From Verrucomicrobiota bacterium (GTDB lineage: Bacteria > Verrucomicrobiota > Verrucomicrobiia > Limisphaerales > JADLHS01): DNA of 36,286 nt. Shown here one piece after another: positions 7,627 to 16,094 of the stretch (within the stretch, counting starts at the first letter, position 1; each line of letters starts with the position of its first letter). The position numbers and the translations under genes are program-made. The DNA lies in NCBI GenBank assembly GCA_025350905.1, contig JANXWY010000265.1, forward strand, positions 1 to 36,286, read 5' to 3'. The notes beneath the pieces were generated by a model. The model ran no database searches. It saw only the letters and a program-made list of their open reading frames with translations, and was not told where the DNA came from.

Positions 7627-10602
7627 TTATGCGGAGAGCAGAAACAATTTCCGCAATCCCCAGCCGGCTTTCGCGGTGAACCGCAGAACGCCGTCCTTCG
7701 CTTCGCATGGAACTTCTTCGGCTAGCGCTCCGGCGCGACCGTGGGCAAAGAACAGCACCGGGGAACGCACGGGTTCAACGAGCGGGATGCGTACCTTGCC
7801 ATCGCCCTGAATCCAAACTTCCAGGATGGCGCCACCGGGGACCCGACGATTTGCCGGGACCGGCGCCCAGCCGAGGGCGGCAAATGGTTGTTGGCCGAAA
7901 CGATGTTCCCGTCCATCCACGTTAATCGAAGCGCAATCGTAGCCACTGAACGCAACGAGGCGTTGATCGGCATCTACGCGGAACGCCACGATCAACCGGC
8001 CCACGTAATTGACGCGGTGGCCGTTGACCTCCAACTCGCGCAATTCGATCGCTTCCGCCGGCAGCGGATTTTGCTGGATGATTTCTGCGTCGCGCGCTTC
8101 GTCACGATGGAAGCCGCCCGGCCAGGATTCGACGTGGCTGCGGTAATGCATGGCGATAACCGTCGCGCCATTGGGGAAGCGCGTCGCCAGCCACGGGGTG
8201 GTGCGGGAGATGACGCTCGGATTGTCATTGGCCGACAAGCCCGCGCGCGAAAGTGGATAGGCGCCGAGGACATTGAGGATTTCAAACCACGTTCGCGCCT
8301 CGTATCCGAGCGACGCGCTCTGGTCGTCGCGCGGGCGGAAGCCCAAATAAGTCACCGAGCCAGTGTCGCCGACTTTGCGATGCAGGCCGACCGTGCGGTC
8401 GTAGGCGTGCGCGACCACTGCGACGCCGTCAGCCGGGTCTACGGGATAAATCCAATCCACGATAAAGTCAGTGAGGATCGTTTGCTCGGGCACAGTTGCC
8501 AGCAGTCCGGCGAATTGGGTCCGGGCGCCGGCGGCAATCAAACCCTGATGTGCCACGTCGTAGCGTTTGATGCCGCAGAGCGCCTGCCAGCGGGCGCGCA
8601 CGTCGGCGCCGGCGAGATCGAAGCGGGGCAGCGGGCCGGACCAGATCAGCCGGCCCCCGCGCGCGACGAATTGTTCGAGCAACTCGATCAACCCGGCGGG
8701 CGGGAGCGGTTCGAACAGCGCGACCAGCGTCGAGAAGGTGCGGCCGGCCATGGTGAGGGTGCCGTTTTCGTTCACGCGACCGTATTGCAGCAGCTTTTCC
8801 GGCGTGACGTAGTTGGCGTAGCCGTATTGCACCATCCACGAACCGAAACGCTCATCGGCGGCGACGAGCGAGATCGGGTAAAGCATGAGCACTTCGATGT
8901 CGCGATGCACCCCTTCGGTCACGGCCATGAATTGCGGCCGACCCCACGCGCCAAAGGCATCTTCGAGCGCGTGATGCCGCGCCAAGGCGACGTTGGGCAT
9001 ACCCCACGCAGCGGCGTAAGAGTTGGGAAACTTGTTCAGGATGCCGGTCGAGCACGCGAGGGCGAGGCCGTAGTAATCGCGATCGGACCAGCCGCCTTCG
9101 GCGTGGTCATTGCCGCTGCCGGTGAGAAATTCGTTCCAGCGGAAATAATCACTGCACGCGCAGGCGGCCTGCTGGACGGTGTTCGACCAGACGAAGTTGG
9201 GCGTGTAATCGTATTGCCGCGGCGCCTGCGGCGTGCCGCCGGACCGCCAGTGATCAATCGTCGGGCTTTGCGCCCAGGTCGCATGCGCGCGGGCTTCGAG
9301 TTCGTGACCGTAAAGTTTCTCGGCGTATTGCTTCGCCTGTACGAACAGGTCGGCGACCGTTTTCTCCAGCAGATCATAGTAGCGGCGGCGCAGCAGCCAC
9401 GTGTGTTGAACATCTTCGGGCGTGTTGCCGAGAACATGCTGGGCCGGCGCGCGCGCATCGAGGTTCGGCAGGAAGCCGTGCTGGCCGCGACAAAAATAGA
9501 CGAGATATTTCTCAAAGTCGCCAAACTCGGCGCCGTAAAGCTCGGCAAAGTTTTTCGCGAAATTTGGCGTGAGATATCGCAGCGTGAACTCGCCTTCGTC
9601 GTGGTGACCGAAATAATTCCAGTCGCCCTGGATGTGAATCTCGTCGCTGTAAAGCCCGTTGAGGCGGACGCCCGCCGAGTGATAGTCCTGCACCAACTCG
9701 TTGAGATACGGCAGCGCTTTCGGGCTGAAATAATCCATCTCGGGTGTTTGATAGGAAACGACGACGAGCACGCGGTCGAGATCGGCGACTTCCGTTTCAC
9801 CGCGGCCTTGGAGCGTGAGGCGATGGGCCGGAGAACCGCCGGCGGCCGATTCGCTCACGGAGATTTGCGGCAGCGCTTTCAGTTCCACGATGGCTTTCGG
9901 GTCCACGGCGTAGAAATCCGTGTTGCCGATGCGGCGCTCGCGATAGGCGAAGAGGCGCACGCCGGTGCGGGTGAGATTGATTGTGCCCTTGTTGTTCGTC
10001 CACTGGCGTTGTTCCCAAAGCTGGACGGTGAACTCGCCGGTCTTGGGATCGCGCCAGCCTTCGCGAAACTGGACCCAACGACCGGACTCGCCAGTTTTCT
10101 GTTGGTAAGCGCGGCCGAGTTCGAGCGGGCTTAGCAGGCTGAGTTCGAGACCGATGCCGTACTGGCCCGCGAAGTCGCTGATCTTTTTAATGCGCGTGAG
10201 GTATTCCGGCACATCCGGCGTGAACGCGCGCGGCTTGCCGCCTTGACCCGGACGATACGCGCTCCAGAACTCGTCGAACGCCACAATCACCGTCTTCACG
10301 CCGCCGGCCTGATGTTGTTCGCACAACTTGCGCAACGTCGTCTTGTTGGGAGTGCTGCTGAGGCTGAGATCAATTTCCTTGTCGGGATCGGTGAGTTCGT
10401 CGAGCTGCTGGTCGCTGACGAGAATGATGCTGGCCTTGGGCAACAGGAACGACCATTGGGCGGGGAACTGGATCACCAGATCGGGCCGGGCAGCGGCCCC
10501 GGATTGGGCGAGGGCGATACCGGCGAATGACACGGCGATGCCCGCTTGGGCCAGACAGGAGACGAATTCGCGTCGAGAAAACAATTGGGTGGGAAGCAAC
10601 AT
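7627..10602 (-). CDS. Tat-exported, glycoside-hydrolase-like protein of unrecognised family
   Basis: A 991-residue protein. An N-terminal Tat signal (SRREFVSCLAQAGIAVSFAG, residues 9-28) is followed by a long region that reads like a TIM-barrel glycosidase: repeated beta-strand/alpha-helix patterns, the strand AFDEFW near residue 110, and GLYSDEIHIQGDWNYFG with Glu321 as a candidate catalytic acid. A later segment (LIELLEQFVARGGRLIWSGP) resembles the GATase-like trimerisation domain of GH42 beta-galactosidases, followed by a beta-sandwich-like C terminus. I infer a secreted carbohydrate-active enzyme but cannot name the family. The frame extends to a TTG at 10644; the ATG at 10602 gives a normal Tat signal and is preferred. 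It converges with the Gfo/Idh gene that ends at 7566. Confidence 0.75.
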   Translation of the reverse strand: MLLPTQLFSRREFVSCLAQAGIAVSFAGIALAQSGAAARPDLVIQFPAQWSFLLPKASIILVSDQQLDELTDPDKEIDLSLSSTPNKTTLRKLCEQHQAGGVKTVIVAFDEFWSAYRPGQGGKPRAFTPDVPEYLTRIKKISDFAGQYGIGLELSLLSPLELGRAYQQKTGESGRWVQFREGWRDPKTGEFTVQLWEQRQWTNNKGTINLTRTGVRLFAYRERRIGNTDFYAVDPKAIVELKALPQISVSESAAGGSPAHRLTLQGRGETEVADLDRVLVVVSYQTPEMDYFSPKALPYLNELVQDYHSAGVRLNGLYSDEIHIQGDWNYFGHHDEGEFTLRYLTPNFAKNFAELYGAEFGDFEKYLVYFCRGQHGFLPNLDARAPAQHVLGNTPEDVQHTWLLRRRYYDLLEKTVADLFVQAKQYAEKLYGHELEARAHATWAQSPTIDHWRSGGTPQAPRQYDYTPNFVWSNTVQQAACACSDYFRWNEFLTGSGNDHAEGGWSDRDYYGLALACSTGILNKFPNSYAAAWGMPNVALARHHALEDAFGAWGRPQFMAVTEGVHRDIEVLMLYPISLVAADERFGSWMVQYGYANYVTPEKLLQYGRVNENGTLTMAGRTFSTLVALFEPLPPAGLIELLEQFVARGGRLIWSGPLPRFDLAGADVRARWQALCGIKRYDVAHQGLIAAGARTQFAGLLATVPEQTILTDFIVDWIYPVDPADGVAVVAHAYDRTVGLHRKVGDTGSVTYLGFRPRDDQSASLGYEARTWFEILNVLGAYPLSRAGLSANDNPSVISRTTPWLATRFPNGATVIAMHYRSHVESWPGGFHRDEARDAEIIQQNPLPAEAIELRELEVNGHRVNYVGRLIVAFRVDADQRLVAFSGYDCASINVDGREHRFGQQPFAALGWAPVPANRRVPGGAILEVWIQGDGKVRIPLVEPVRSPVLFFAHGRAGALAEEVPCEAKDGVLRFTAKAGWGLRKLFLLSA

Positions 10603-10700
10603 GCCGGCATTGATGCCAAAGCGCGGAGTAAAACTCAATGGCAACCCATCCGGGGTTTGGCGTGCGGTGCAAGGACGACCCCTTTACGACGATCACGCGG

Positions 10701-11105
10701 CTAGAAAAGCCACCAAACCCGGCTGGAGAATTTGATGATCCCTTCCAAAACAATAGAAAAGTACCAATAACCAAAAATCAGCCCAGTAATTGTAATCAGT
10801 ATGAAGACGGCCGAGCTCCAAATCATACTCCTCATTATTTGAGGATGATCATTGCGCTTATACAGAATGATCCCGGCTGCGTGGGCAAGAAGCGCTATCG
10901 GCACCATGATATTCAAAAAGAACTCAAGTGGTTCAGTGATAATATTGCCGTCTCGTGCAGGTGCCACAAAGACACCAAATGCCCTGAAGACTGGAATCAG
11001 CAAATTGATCAGCAGTAGCAAATTTAGCGTCAGGCAAAGGGGCATAAACAATCTTCCGCAAGCCCTTCTCAAACTTTGCGTGTGGATGATTCCTGCTTCC
11101 TTCAT
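10701..11105 (-). CDS. Small integral membrane protein, unknown function
   Basis: A 134-residue protein I do not recognise. It has three clear hydrophobic segments, at about residues 20-45 (LFMPLCLTLNLLLLINLLIP), 60-82 (FFLNIMVPIALLAHAAGIIL) and 92-122 (MIWSSAVFILITITGLIFGY), with short charged loops. Coding is supported by the ATG at 11105, the clean membrane pattern and the lack of a competing frame. The gene is AT-richer than its neighbours: I count 20 GC of 60 bases at 10741-10800. This suggests recent acquisition or weak selection. It sits between two exported-enzyme genes on the same strand and gives no functional clue by motif. Confidence 0.7.
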   Translation of the reverse strand: MKEAGIIHTQSLRRACGRLFMPLCLTLNLLLLINLLIPVFRAFGVFVAPARDGNIITEPLEFFLNIMVPIALLAHAAGIILYKRNDHPQIMRSMIWSSAVFILITITGLIFGYWYFSIVLEGIIKFSSRVWWLF

Positions 11106-11181
11106 ATCTCAATGGCAGCATGAATGCAAAACGCTAACGTTGAAGCGCACTACGGTGAGGCTATCGCGTCTCATGGGGGAC

Positions 11182-12897
11182 CTATTTCGGCGGTCGGGTT
11201 TGGTGTCCGTCCGATTTCCTTTCCGGATTGCGAGCGCCAATCGCCCGATCCAGCAAGTTTGCTGTGATTCTTTGAACGCGCGGGTCCGGTCCGTGCGGGC
11301 GACTCCAATGCGACCAGGGCAACGTATGGCCCGGCGGCGAACTCAAACCTTGCGCCCAAAAAATACTCGACGCGTTGAACACAAAGTTTCCCTTCGGTCC
11401 GGGATAAATTGTCGCCGCCCATTTTTGCGGTCGATCGCCGCCAACCCAGGCCGTGCCCGCCCCCACAATCTCCAGCCCGGGAATCGCGGCGGGATCGCCG
11501 TGATACTCCCAACCGATCAAACCCGGAATCGAATCTCCGGCCTGGACGCCCGTCCCCGCGAAGATCCAGTGCTCCGGTTTAACGATGGTCCAATCGCCAC
11601 CGCCATTGATGGGTTCAATGTTGCGCACGCCCATCAACAGGCCCTCATCGGGTCCGCGCTCGGGAAACGGTCCGTGGTCGCGCTCGCGTTCCACGGCGTA
11701 ATCATTGGTCGCGCCGTACGGACCGCCGCGAAACATGATGCGATTCTCCCGGCCATCCGCGCCCGCCCGCAACGGCGTGACCCAGCAAATGGCGTTGCCG
11801 GAGAGGAACAGCAGGTTCACGCCGGCATCGCGCATTCGCTCGACACTGCGAAACTGCCGGAGATCCCAATACTCATCGTGCCCGACGCTGATGAACGCTT
11901 TGCATTTCAAGCCCCGATCCGGAGTCAACAGGTCGCTGTTCGCGCAATAAGTCACGTCGTAACCGTGTTCTTCGAGCCAATACGCCAGTGGAAACTCCAG
12001 CGGCAGAAATTCGCCCGAGCCGAAGGTCAAAGGATCGTTCACGACGGCGGAGTGTTGGGATTCGCGGCCGTACGGGCGATCGAAACTCACGTCCGCCCAA
12101 GGCCCCTGCCCGTCGATCGGATGCGTGTAAACGGAAAAATTGTTGGGCCACCGATTGTACGCCTGCCACGTGTTGTCGGAGCATTGAAAAAGAATGTCGG
12201 CCGGTCGTTCGTCGCGGAAGATGAAAATGACGTAGCTTTGCCAATACGTTTCCTTTTCGTTCAGCGGGACGGTGGTCAGTCGGCCCAGGTAAACGCCGCT
12301 GACCCAGTCGTGCGGAATCGTCAGGCGGGTTGTGGCTTCCCAGGTGCATTCGTGGAGATTCTTTGCGGCAGGAGTAGGCGTCGGCTGCTTCTTCCCGATG
12401 AACGGGCCGAGCTGCTTCATTAAGCGGGCGCCCCGGCCACCGTAGTAACCCATGCGAAAGATTTCCAAATTGAAACAGCGGGGCGGATCCGTCGAGACCA
12501 TGAGGTCAATGGCTTCGCCGGCCTTCACGCTTTGCTTGGAACAATAGCCTTCAATCCACGGCGAACGGAATCCGTCCCGATCCGCGCGCACGCGGGTGAG
12601 TTGCCAGTCCAGGGCGCCCGGTTTTTTATTTTCCTCGCGGATGAGGGTCCGGGCCGGCGTTCTGTCAGGGGCGGCGGCGAAACCCGCACTTTCGAAATCT
12701 AAAAACGACACGCAAAACAGATTGATTGCGATTAAAAGCACGAAGGTATGGCGCGTCACGACGGCATTGGAGCCAAAACGCGTGGCAAACTTCAATCCTT
12801 GCCATGGCGGATCCGAGCGCGGAGATAATTTGCCCAAGCCGAAAGGACAATGCTTGCGAGTCGTCGCAGTGATGCCGGCGGCGAGGGTGGTGTTCAT
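11182..12897 (-). CDS. N,N-dimethylformamidase large-subunit-like exported protein
   Basis: A 571-residue protein matching the C-terminal large-subunit domain of N,N-dimethylformamidase. Visible family signatures are RMGYYGGRGARL (148-159), DNTWQAYNRWPN (241-252) and ISVGHDEYWDLRQ (336-348); in the studied enzyme this kind of region supplies tyrosine ligands to a mononuclear iron, so Tyr343 is a candidate. Real DMF hydrolysis is not implied; many homologues have unknown substrates. A hydrophobic segment at about 50-75 looks like a signal sequence preceded by an unusually long N-terminal tail. The ATG at 12897 overlaps the stop of the GT87 gene as ATGA, which favours this start by translational coupling, although a GTG just before the hydrophobic segment would give a conventional signal peptide. 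Confidence 0.82.
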   Translation of the reverse strand: MNTTLAAGITATTRKHCPFGLGKLSPRSDPPWQGLKFATRFGSNAVVTRHTFVLLIAINLFCVSFLDFESAGFAAAPDRTPARTLIREENKKPGALDWQLTRVRADRDGFRSPWIEGYCSKQSVKAGEAIDLMVSTDPPRCFNLEIFRMGYYGGRGARLMKQLGPFIGKKQPTPTPAAKNLHECTWEATTRLTIPHDWVSGVYLGRLTTVPLNEKETYWQSYVIFIFRDERPADILFQCSDNTWQAYNRWPNNFSVYTHPIDGQGPWADVSFDRPYGRESQHSAVVNDPLTFGSGEFLPLEFPLAYWLEEHGYDVTYCANSDLLTPDRGLKCKAFISVGHDEYWDLRQFRSVERMRDAGVNLLFLSGNAICWVTPLRAGADGRENRIMFRGGPYGATNDYAVERERDHGPFPERGPDEGLLMGVRNIEPINGGGDWTIVKPEHWIFAGTGVQAGDSIPGLIGWEYHGDPAAIPGLEIVGAGTAWVGGDRPQKWAATIYPGPKGNFVFNASSIFWAQGLSSPPGHTLPWSHWSRPHGPDPRVQRITANLLDRAIGARNPERKSDGHQTRPPK

Positions 12898-14111
12898 GAC
12901 TGAGTTCCGGCGGATGTCAGCGATTCCGTTCCGACCTCGTTTAGGATTTTGTCATGCGGTTTGCAAGCCGACCACAAGACGATGATCAGCAGCACGATTG
13001 TCATCGCCGGATGCCAGGCGAGCGCGAAGTGGTTGCCAAAGAGCGGACGGAGCAACTCGGGCAGCAAACCCATCGAGAGCACCATGGCGGCAAACACCCA
13101 GGCGCTTTGCCTCACGCCGTAATAGAAAGCCCACCACGCCATCAGACCCAACACGGGGGCGAGGATGACGTAACTATTTTCTTCGGACATGGGATTGAAG
13201 AGCATCAAGTAACCGGCCGCGCAACCCAGCCAGACCAGCGACCGGTGGGGCTCGAGTTCGCGCCGCGAGGCCCGCCAGCAGACCAACATCAACGCACCGC
13301 CCGCGAGTGCCCGCGCGACGAGTGAAGCCTTGCCGGTCAGCGCCGTACCGAATGTTCGGAGGAGTCCATTCAAGTCCGCAAAACGGTGCTCAGTGACTTC
13401 GGCGCATTGTCGCAAATTTTCCCAGGCGCCGAGATACTGTCGCCACGCATAATCCGGCGGCGCGAACAAGAATGGCAGCCCGATAAAGATCGGCAAGCCA
13501 AGCGCCAACCGCCACCAAAGTTGCGGATACGCCGCCCAGGCCAAGCCGATCGCAGCCAAGCCCAGCGGCTTGATGCACGTGGCCAGCCACAAGAGCAACA
13601 CCGCCGTGTTCCAGTGTTGCCGGCGCAGACACCAAGCGGCGAGCAGCAAGGCGGCGCCCAACTCCGCGTTCGCTTGACCGCACTGCAACGCCGGCAAACA
13701 CAGTGGCAATGTGATTGCGCTGACAATGACAAAGGTCTTCATCCGATCCGGTCCGCGCCGCTCGCCGCAGAAAAGCCACAGCCCGGCCGCTAGGCCACCC
13801 GCAGCCGCGGCGCGCCAAAAGATTTCCCCGAGCGCGCGGCCCACCAATTCGAAGGGCCCAAACAACACCGCAAAATGCGGAAGATAATTCATCCCCGTCG
13901 GTCCGTGATAGAGCGGTAGACGATGCCACCAATTCTGCACCGCTTCCTGATACAGCGGCACGACGGTCCGGCGTCCCGGCCGCGTGATTATCACCACGGC
14001 AAATACAACCATGGGTACAACCCAGAGAAGCCAGGCCAGCCATCTCCAGCGACGATCGCCCGCGGCAATGAGCGGATCGGGCGATGTTGTGGGAGTTAAT
14101 TTTTTGTTCAT
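12894..14111 (-). CDS. GT87/DUF2029-type polyprenol-dependent membrane glycosyltransferase
   Basis: A 405-residue polytopic membrane protein with about ten hydrophobic segments. Features matching the GT87 (DUF2029) family are the first periplasmic loop with VPLYQEAVQNWWHRLPLYHG and MNYLPHFAVLFGPF, the central LPLCLPALQCGQANAELGAAL, and CIKPLGLAAIGLAW. GT87 enzymes use polyprenyl-phosphate-linked sugars such as mannose or arabinose at the outer face of the membrane; the donor and acceptor here are unknown. Its stop overlaps the start of the DMFase-like gene (ATGA), so the products are probably made together. The ATG at 14111 follows a short hairpin at 14125-14140 in the leader. Confidence 0.85.
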   Translation of the reverse strand: MNKKLTPTTSPDPLIAAGDRRWRWLAWLLWVVPMVVFAVVIITRPGRRTVVPLYQEAVQNWWHRLPLYHGPTGMNYLPHFAVLFGPFELVGRALGEIFWRAAAAGGLAAGLWLFCGERRGPDRMKTFVIVSAITLPLCLPALQCGQANAELGAALLLAAWCLRRQHWNTAVLLLWLATCIKPLGLAAIGLAWAAYPQLWWRLALGLPIFIGLPFLFAPPDYAWRQYLGAWENLRQCAEVTEHRFADLNGLLRTFGTALTGKASLVARALAGGALMLVCWRASRRELEPHRSLVWLGCAAGYLMLFNPMSEENSYVILAPVLGLMAWWAFYYGVRQSAWVFAAMVLSMGLLPELLRPLFGNHFALAWHPAMTIVLLIIVLWSACKPHDKILNEVGTESLTSAGTQS

Positions 14112-14124
14112 CGGCTGGATTTCG

Positions 14125-14140
14125 CCACGGCTTGCCGTGG
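14125..14140 (-). promoter_or_regulatory. Short hairpin in the leader of the GT87 gene
   Basis: CCACGGC-TT-GCCGTGG forms a perfect 7-base stem 14 bases upstream of the GT87 start codon on the minus strand. It could influence ribosome access. There is no T-run, so it is not a normal terminator. Only the structure is seen; a regulatory role is inferred. Confidence 0.3.
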
Positions 14141-14312
14141 GAAGAATTGATCATGAAATGTTTCTCGAGATGCGAGGCGAGCTTACCAAGCGCACGTTCC
14201 GGATCCAATTCATTATTCCGCCAGCACGGGACAGGGCGAGTGCAATGGGCGCTACGGATTTGGGCAGGTCGGTTTCCCCCCTTCCCACCGGGGTTCATCG
14301 CCCGCAACCCCA

Positions 14313-15542
14313 TTAGCCAGTCGGCGGCGGAGGCGGGTAGGTTGCCATCTGATTCCGGCCACGGTACGCCGTGAGAAAATAAACCAGCACGGCGGCCACG
14401 GTCACGGCCAGCCCGCCCCAGAACATTGGCCACTTCGTGCCACTTGGCAGGGCGCACGCGGCAAACCACCAACCGGTACCGAGATAGCCAATCAAGTTGC
14501 CCACGCCCCCATTCATCAATGCCATCAACGCTTGCGCCCGCGCGCGCCACGCGGCCTCTACGCGCTGGTCCAGGTAAATTTGAGCGGTGATGAATACCAG
14601 GGTGAAGGAACAGCCGTGCAAGACCACGCCAGCCAGCAACCCGGCCTTGCTGTTGATCGCGCTCAATGCGAACCGCAGCACGCCGAAGCCCAGACCGCAT
14701 GCAAAAATCCATTTCAACCGCCATTTCAATAGCAGTCCGCCCAACATGAACATGGTGATTATTTCCGTCACTTGCCCCAGGGTCATCCAGGCGGTGGTTC
14801 GCAGCAGACCAAGTTCACGCAGATGGGGCGGGGTGTAGGGATAAAATCCGCACAGCGGAATCGCGAATAGTGCCACGGTGATAAATACCACGCGGTGGTC
14901 GCGATTTTTCAGTAGCGTGAGCGCATCCAAGCCCAGGCGTTGGCGCAAAGTCAGATGTTCGGCGGATTTGGGAGTAGCCAGGATCGGTAGAAAATAGGTG
15001 CACGCGCCGACCGCGAGCCAGGTCACGGCCCCGTAGTAACCCGCCCGAGTCGAGTCATCCGCGTTTAGCAAGCTCACCAGCCAGCAACCGCTCATCCAGC
15101 CCAACGTGGCCATCGCGCGGATCGGGCCAAACTCTTTTTTGGCATCTTCCAGGCGCGCGAAAACTATAGTCGAAGATATGCTCCACGTTGGTGACGAACA
15201 AAGCGCGTGAAGTTGGATCAGCGCCAGCACTAGCCACGGACTCCAGCGCAAATGGATCGCCGTAGTCGCCAGTGCCATCGCCCCGGCCGTGGCCAAAGAG
15301 AGCCCGCGCAACACCTTCACCGGTGATGCATGCCGATCGGCCATCGCTCCGAAAATTAATGGGGAAATGAATGCCGCAACCGCGGTGGTGGCAAAGGCGT
15401 AGGCTTTGATCGCGTGCAGTCCGTGCGCGTCGAGTACGCTGCTCAACGGTACCAACCACATTCCCAACGCCGCCCCCTGAATGAAGAACAGCGCCGTCAA
15501 TTCCGCGTACTCGGTCCGGCGAATCGTCGTCAGCACGGGCAT
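14313..15542 (-). CDS. MFS transporter, nucleoside:H+ symporter-like
   Basis: A 409-residue major facilitator with about twelve membrane segments. The N-terminal ELTALFFIQGAALGMWLVPLSSVL, the SPLIFGAMADRH loop between helices 2 and 3, GWMSGCWLV in helix 5, and the C-terminal LHGCSFTLVFITAQIYLDQRV match the NupG/XapB-type nucleoside:H+ symporter family, which is abundant in Planctomycetes and Verrucomicrobia. A nucleoside substrate is only a family-level guess. The frame can begin at a GTG at 15551; I chose the ATG at 15542 (MPVLTTIRR). It ends in a proline-rich tail 202 bases before the GT87 gene on the same strand. Confidence 0.88.
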   Translation of the reverse strand: MPVLTTIRRTEYAELTALFFIQGAALGMWLVPLSSVLDAHGLHAIKAYAFATTAVAAFISPLIFGAMADRHASPVKVLRGLSLATAGAMALATTAIHLRWSPWLVLALIQLHALCSSPTWSISSTIVFARLEDAKKEFGPIRAMATLGWMSGCWLVSLLNADDSTRAGYYGAVTWLAVGACTYFLPILATPKSAEHLTLRQRLGLDALTLLKNRDHRVVFITVALFAIPLCGFYPYTPPHLRELGLLRTTAWMTLGQVTEIITMFMLGGLLLKWRLKWIFACGLGFGVLRFALSAINSKAGLLAGVVLHGCSFTLVFITAQIYLDQRVEAAWRARAQALMALMNGGVGNLIGYLGTGWWFAACALPSGTKWPMFWGGLAVTVAAVLVYFLTAYRGRNQMATYPPPPPTG

Positions 15543-16094
15543 AGGACACACGGGTGGCGGCCAAAAAGCAAAGTCAATGCGTGCCGAGTCACGCGGTAAC
15601 GCTTTTCAATTTGCGGAAATTTGATCAAAGTCGTCGCGAGCCTGGCGCCGGGAGAAATTCGTTTCTCCAATTTACACATGGGTTTATGAATCGGACGGGA
15701 AGTATAAACCCCGCCGAAAATCAAAGTGGTCGTTAGCCCGTCTTGGCGGATTTGACGGTGGGCTCAACTTTTTCCTTACTCCGCAAGAGTTTGATCTTGA
15801 GAAGTAGTATCTGGCGTCCGATTTCAGAATTGGCTTTAGTGAAGACCTAGCCTATTCCCACGGGCACACCGAGGTGCATCTTCAACAGAAGTTATGTTTT
15901 TGCCCTACAGCTCGCGAAACAAGAACCGCAAGGAGGACGATCGGAAAGTTGGAGAAATCTGCGTCACCATGGAATCCCAAATCCGGTGCTCAGATTAGCT
16001 GCTCGACACATTTGCAGAAAACCTCTTCAGCGGCCCGAACCGCCGTCAGGTTTTACGTTTCATTTGTGTCGTCAGGCCCATATGGAGAATGCAT
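15543..16094. other. 552-base stretch without a convincing gene
   Basis: This lies between the MFS start and the mnmG stop. It holds the presumed MFS promoter, a perfect small hairpin at 15651-15668, and from about 15770 AT-richer sequence continuous with mnmG. A plus-strand open frame at 15874-16257 runs into mnmG antisense and shows no protein-like composition. I see no RNA gene, no clear terminator for mnmG and no integrase or attachment-site repeat. Confidence 0.6.
15651..15668. promoter_or_regulatory. Perfect small hairpin (7-base stem, 4-base loop)
   Basis: GGAGAAA-TTCG-TTTCTCC lies 109 bases upstream of the MFS start. The plus-strand RNA would have a UUCG loop. Without a T-run it is not a standard terminator. 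An operator or leader hairpin is possible, but only the symmetry is seen. Confidence 0.3.

Noticed and set aside
7741-10134. 797-codon plus-strand open frame
   Set aside because: Shadow opposite the Tat-exported glycosidase-like gene, which has a clear signal and fold pattern.
10852-12423. 523-codon plus-strand open frame
   Set aside because: Spans parts of two opposite-strand genes; the DMFase-like family signatures are on the minus strand.
13390-14724. 444-codon minus-strand frame across the GT87/MFS gap
   Set aside because: Overlaps both genes in another frame and has no membrane pattern or family motif.
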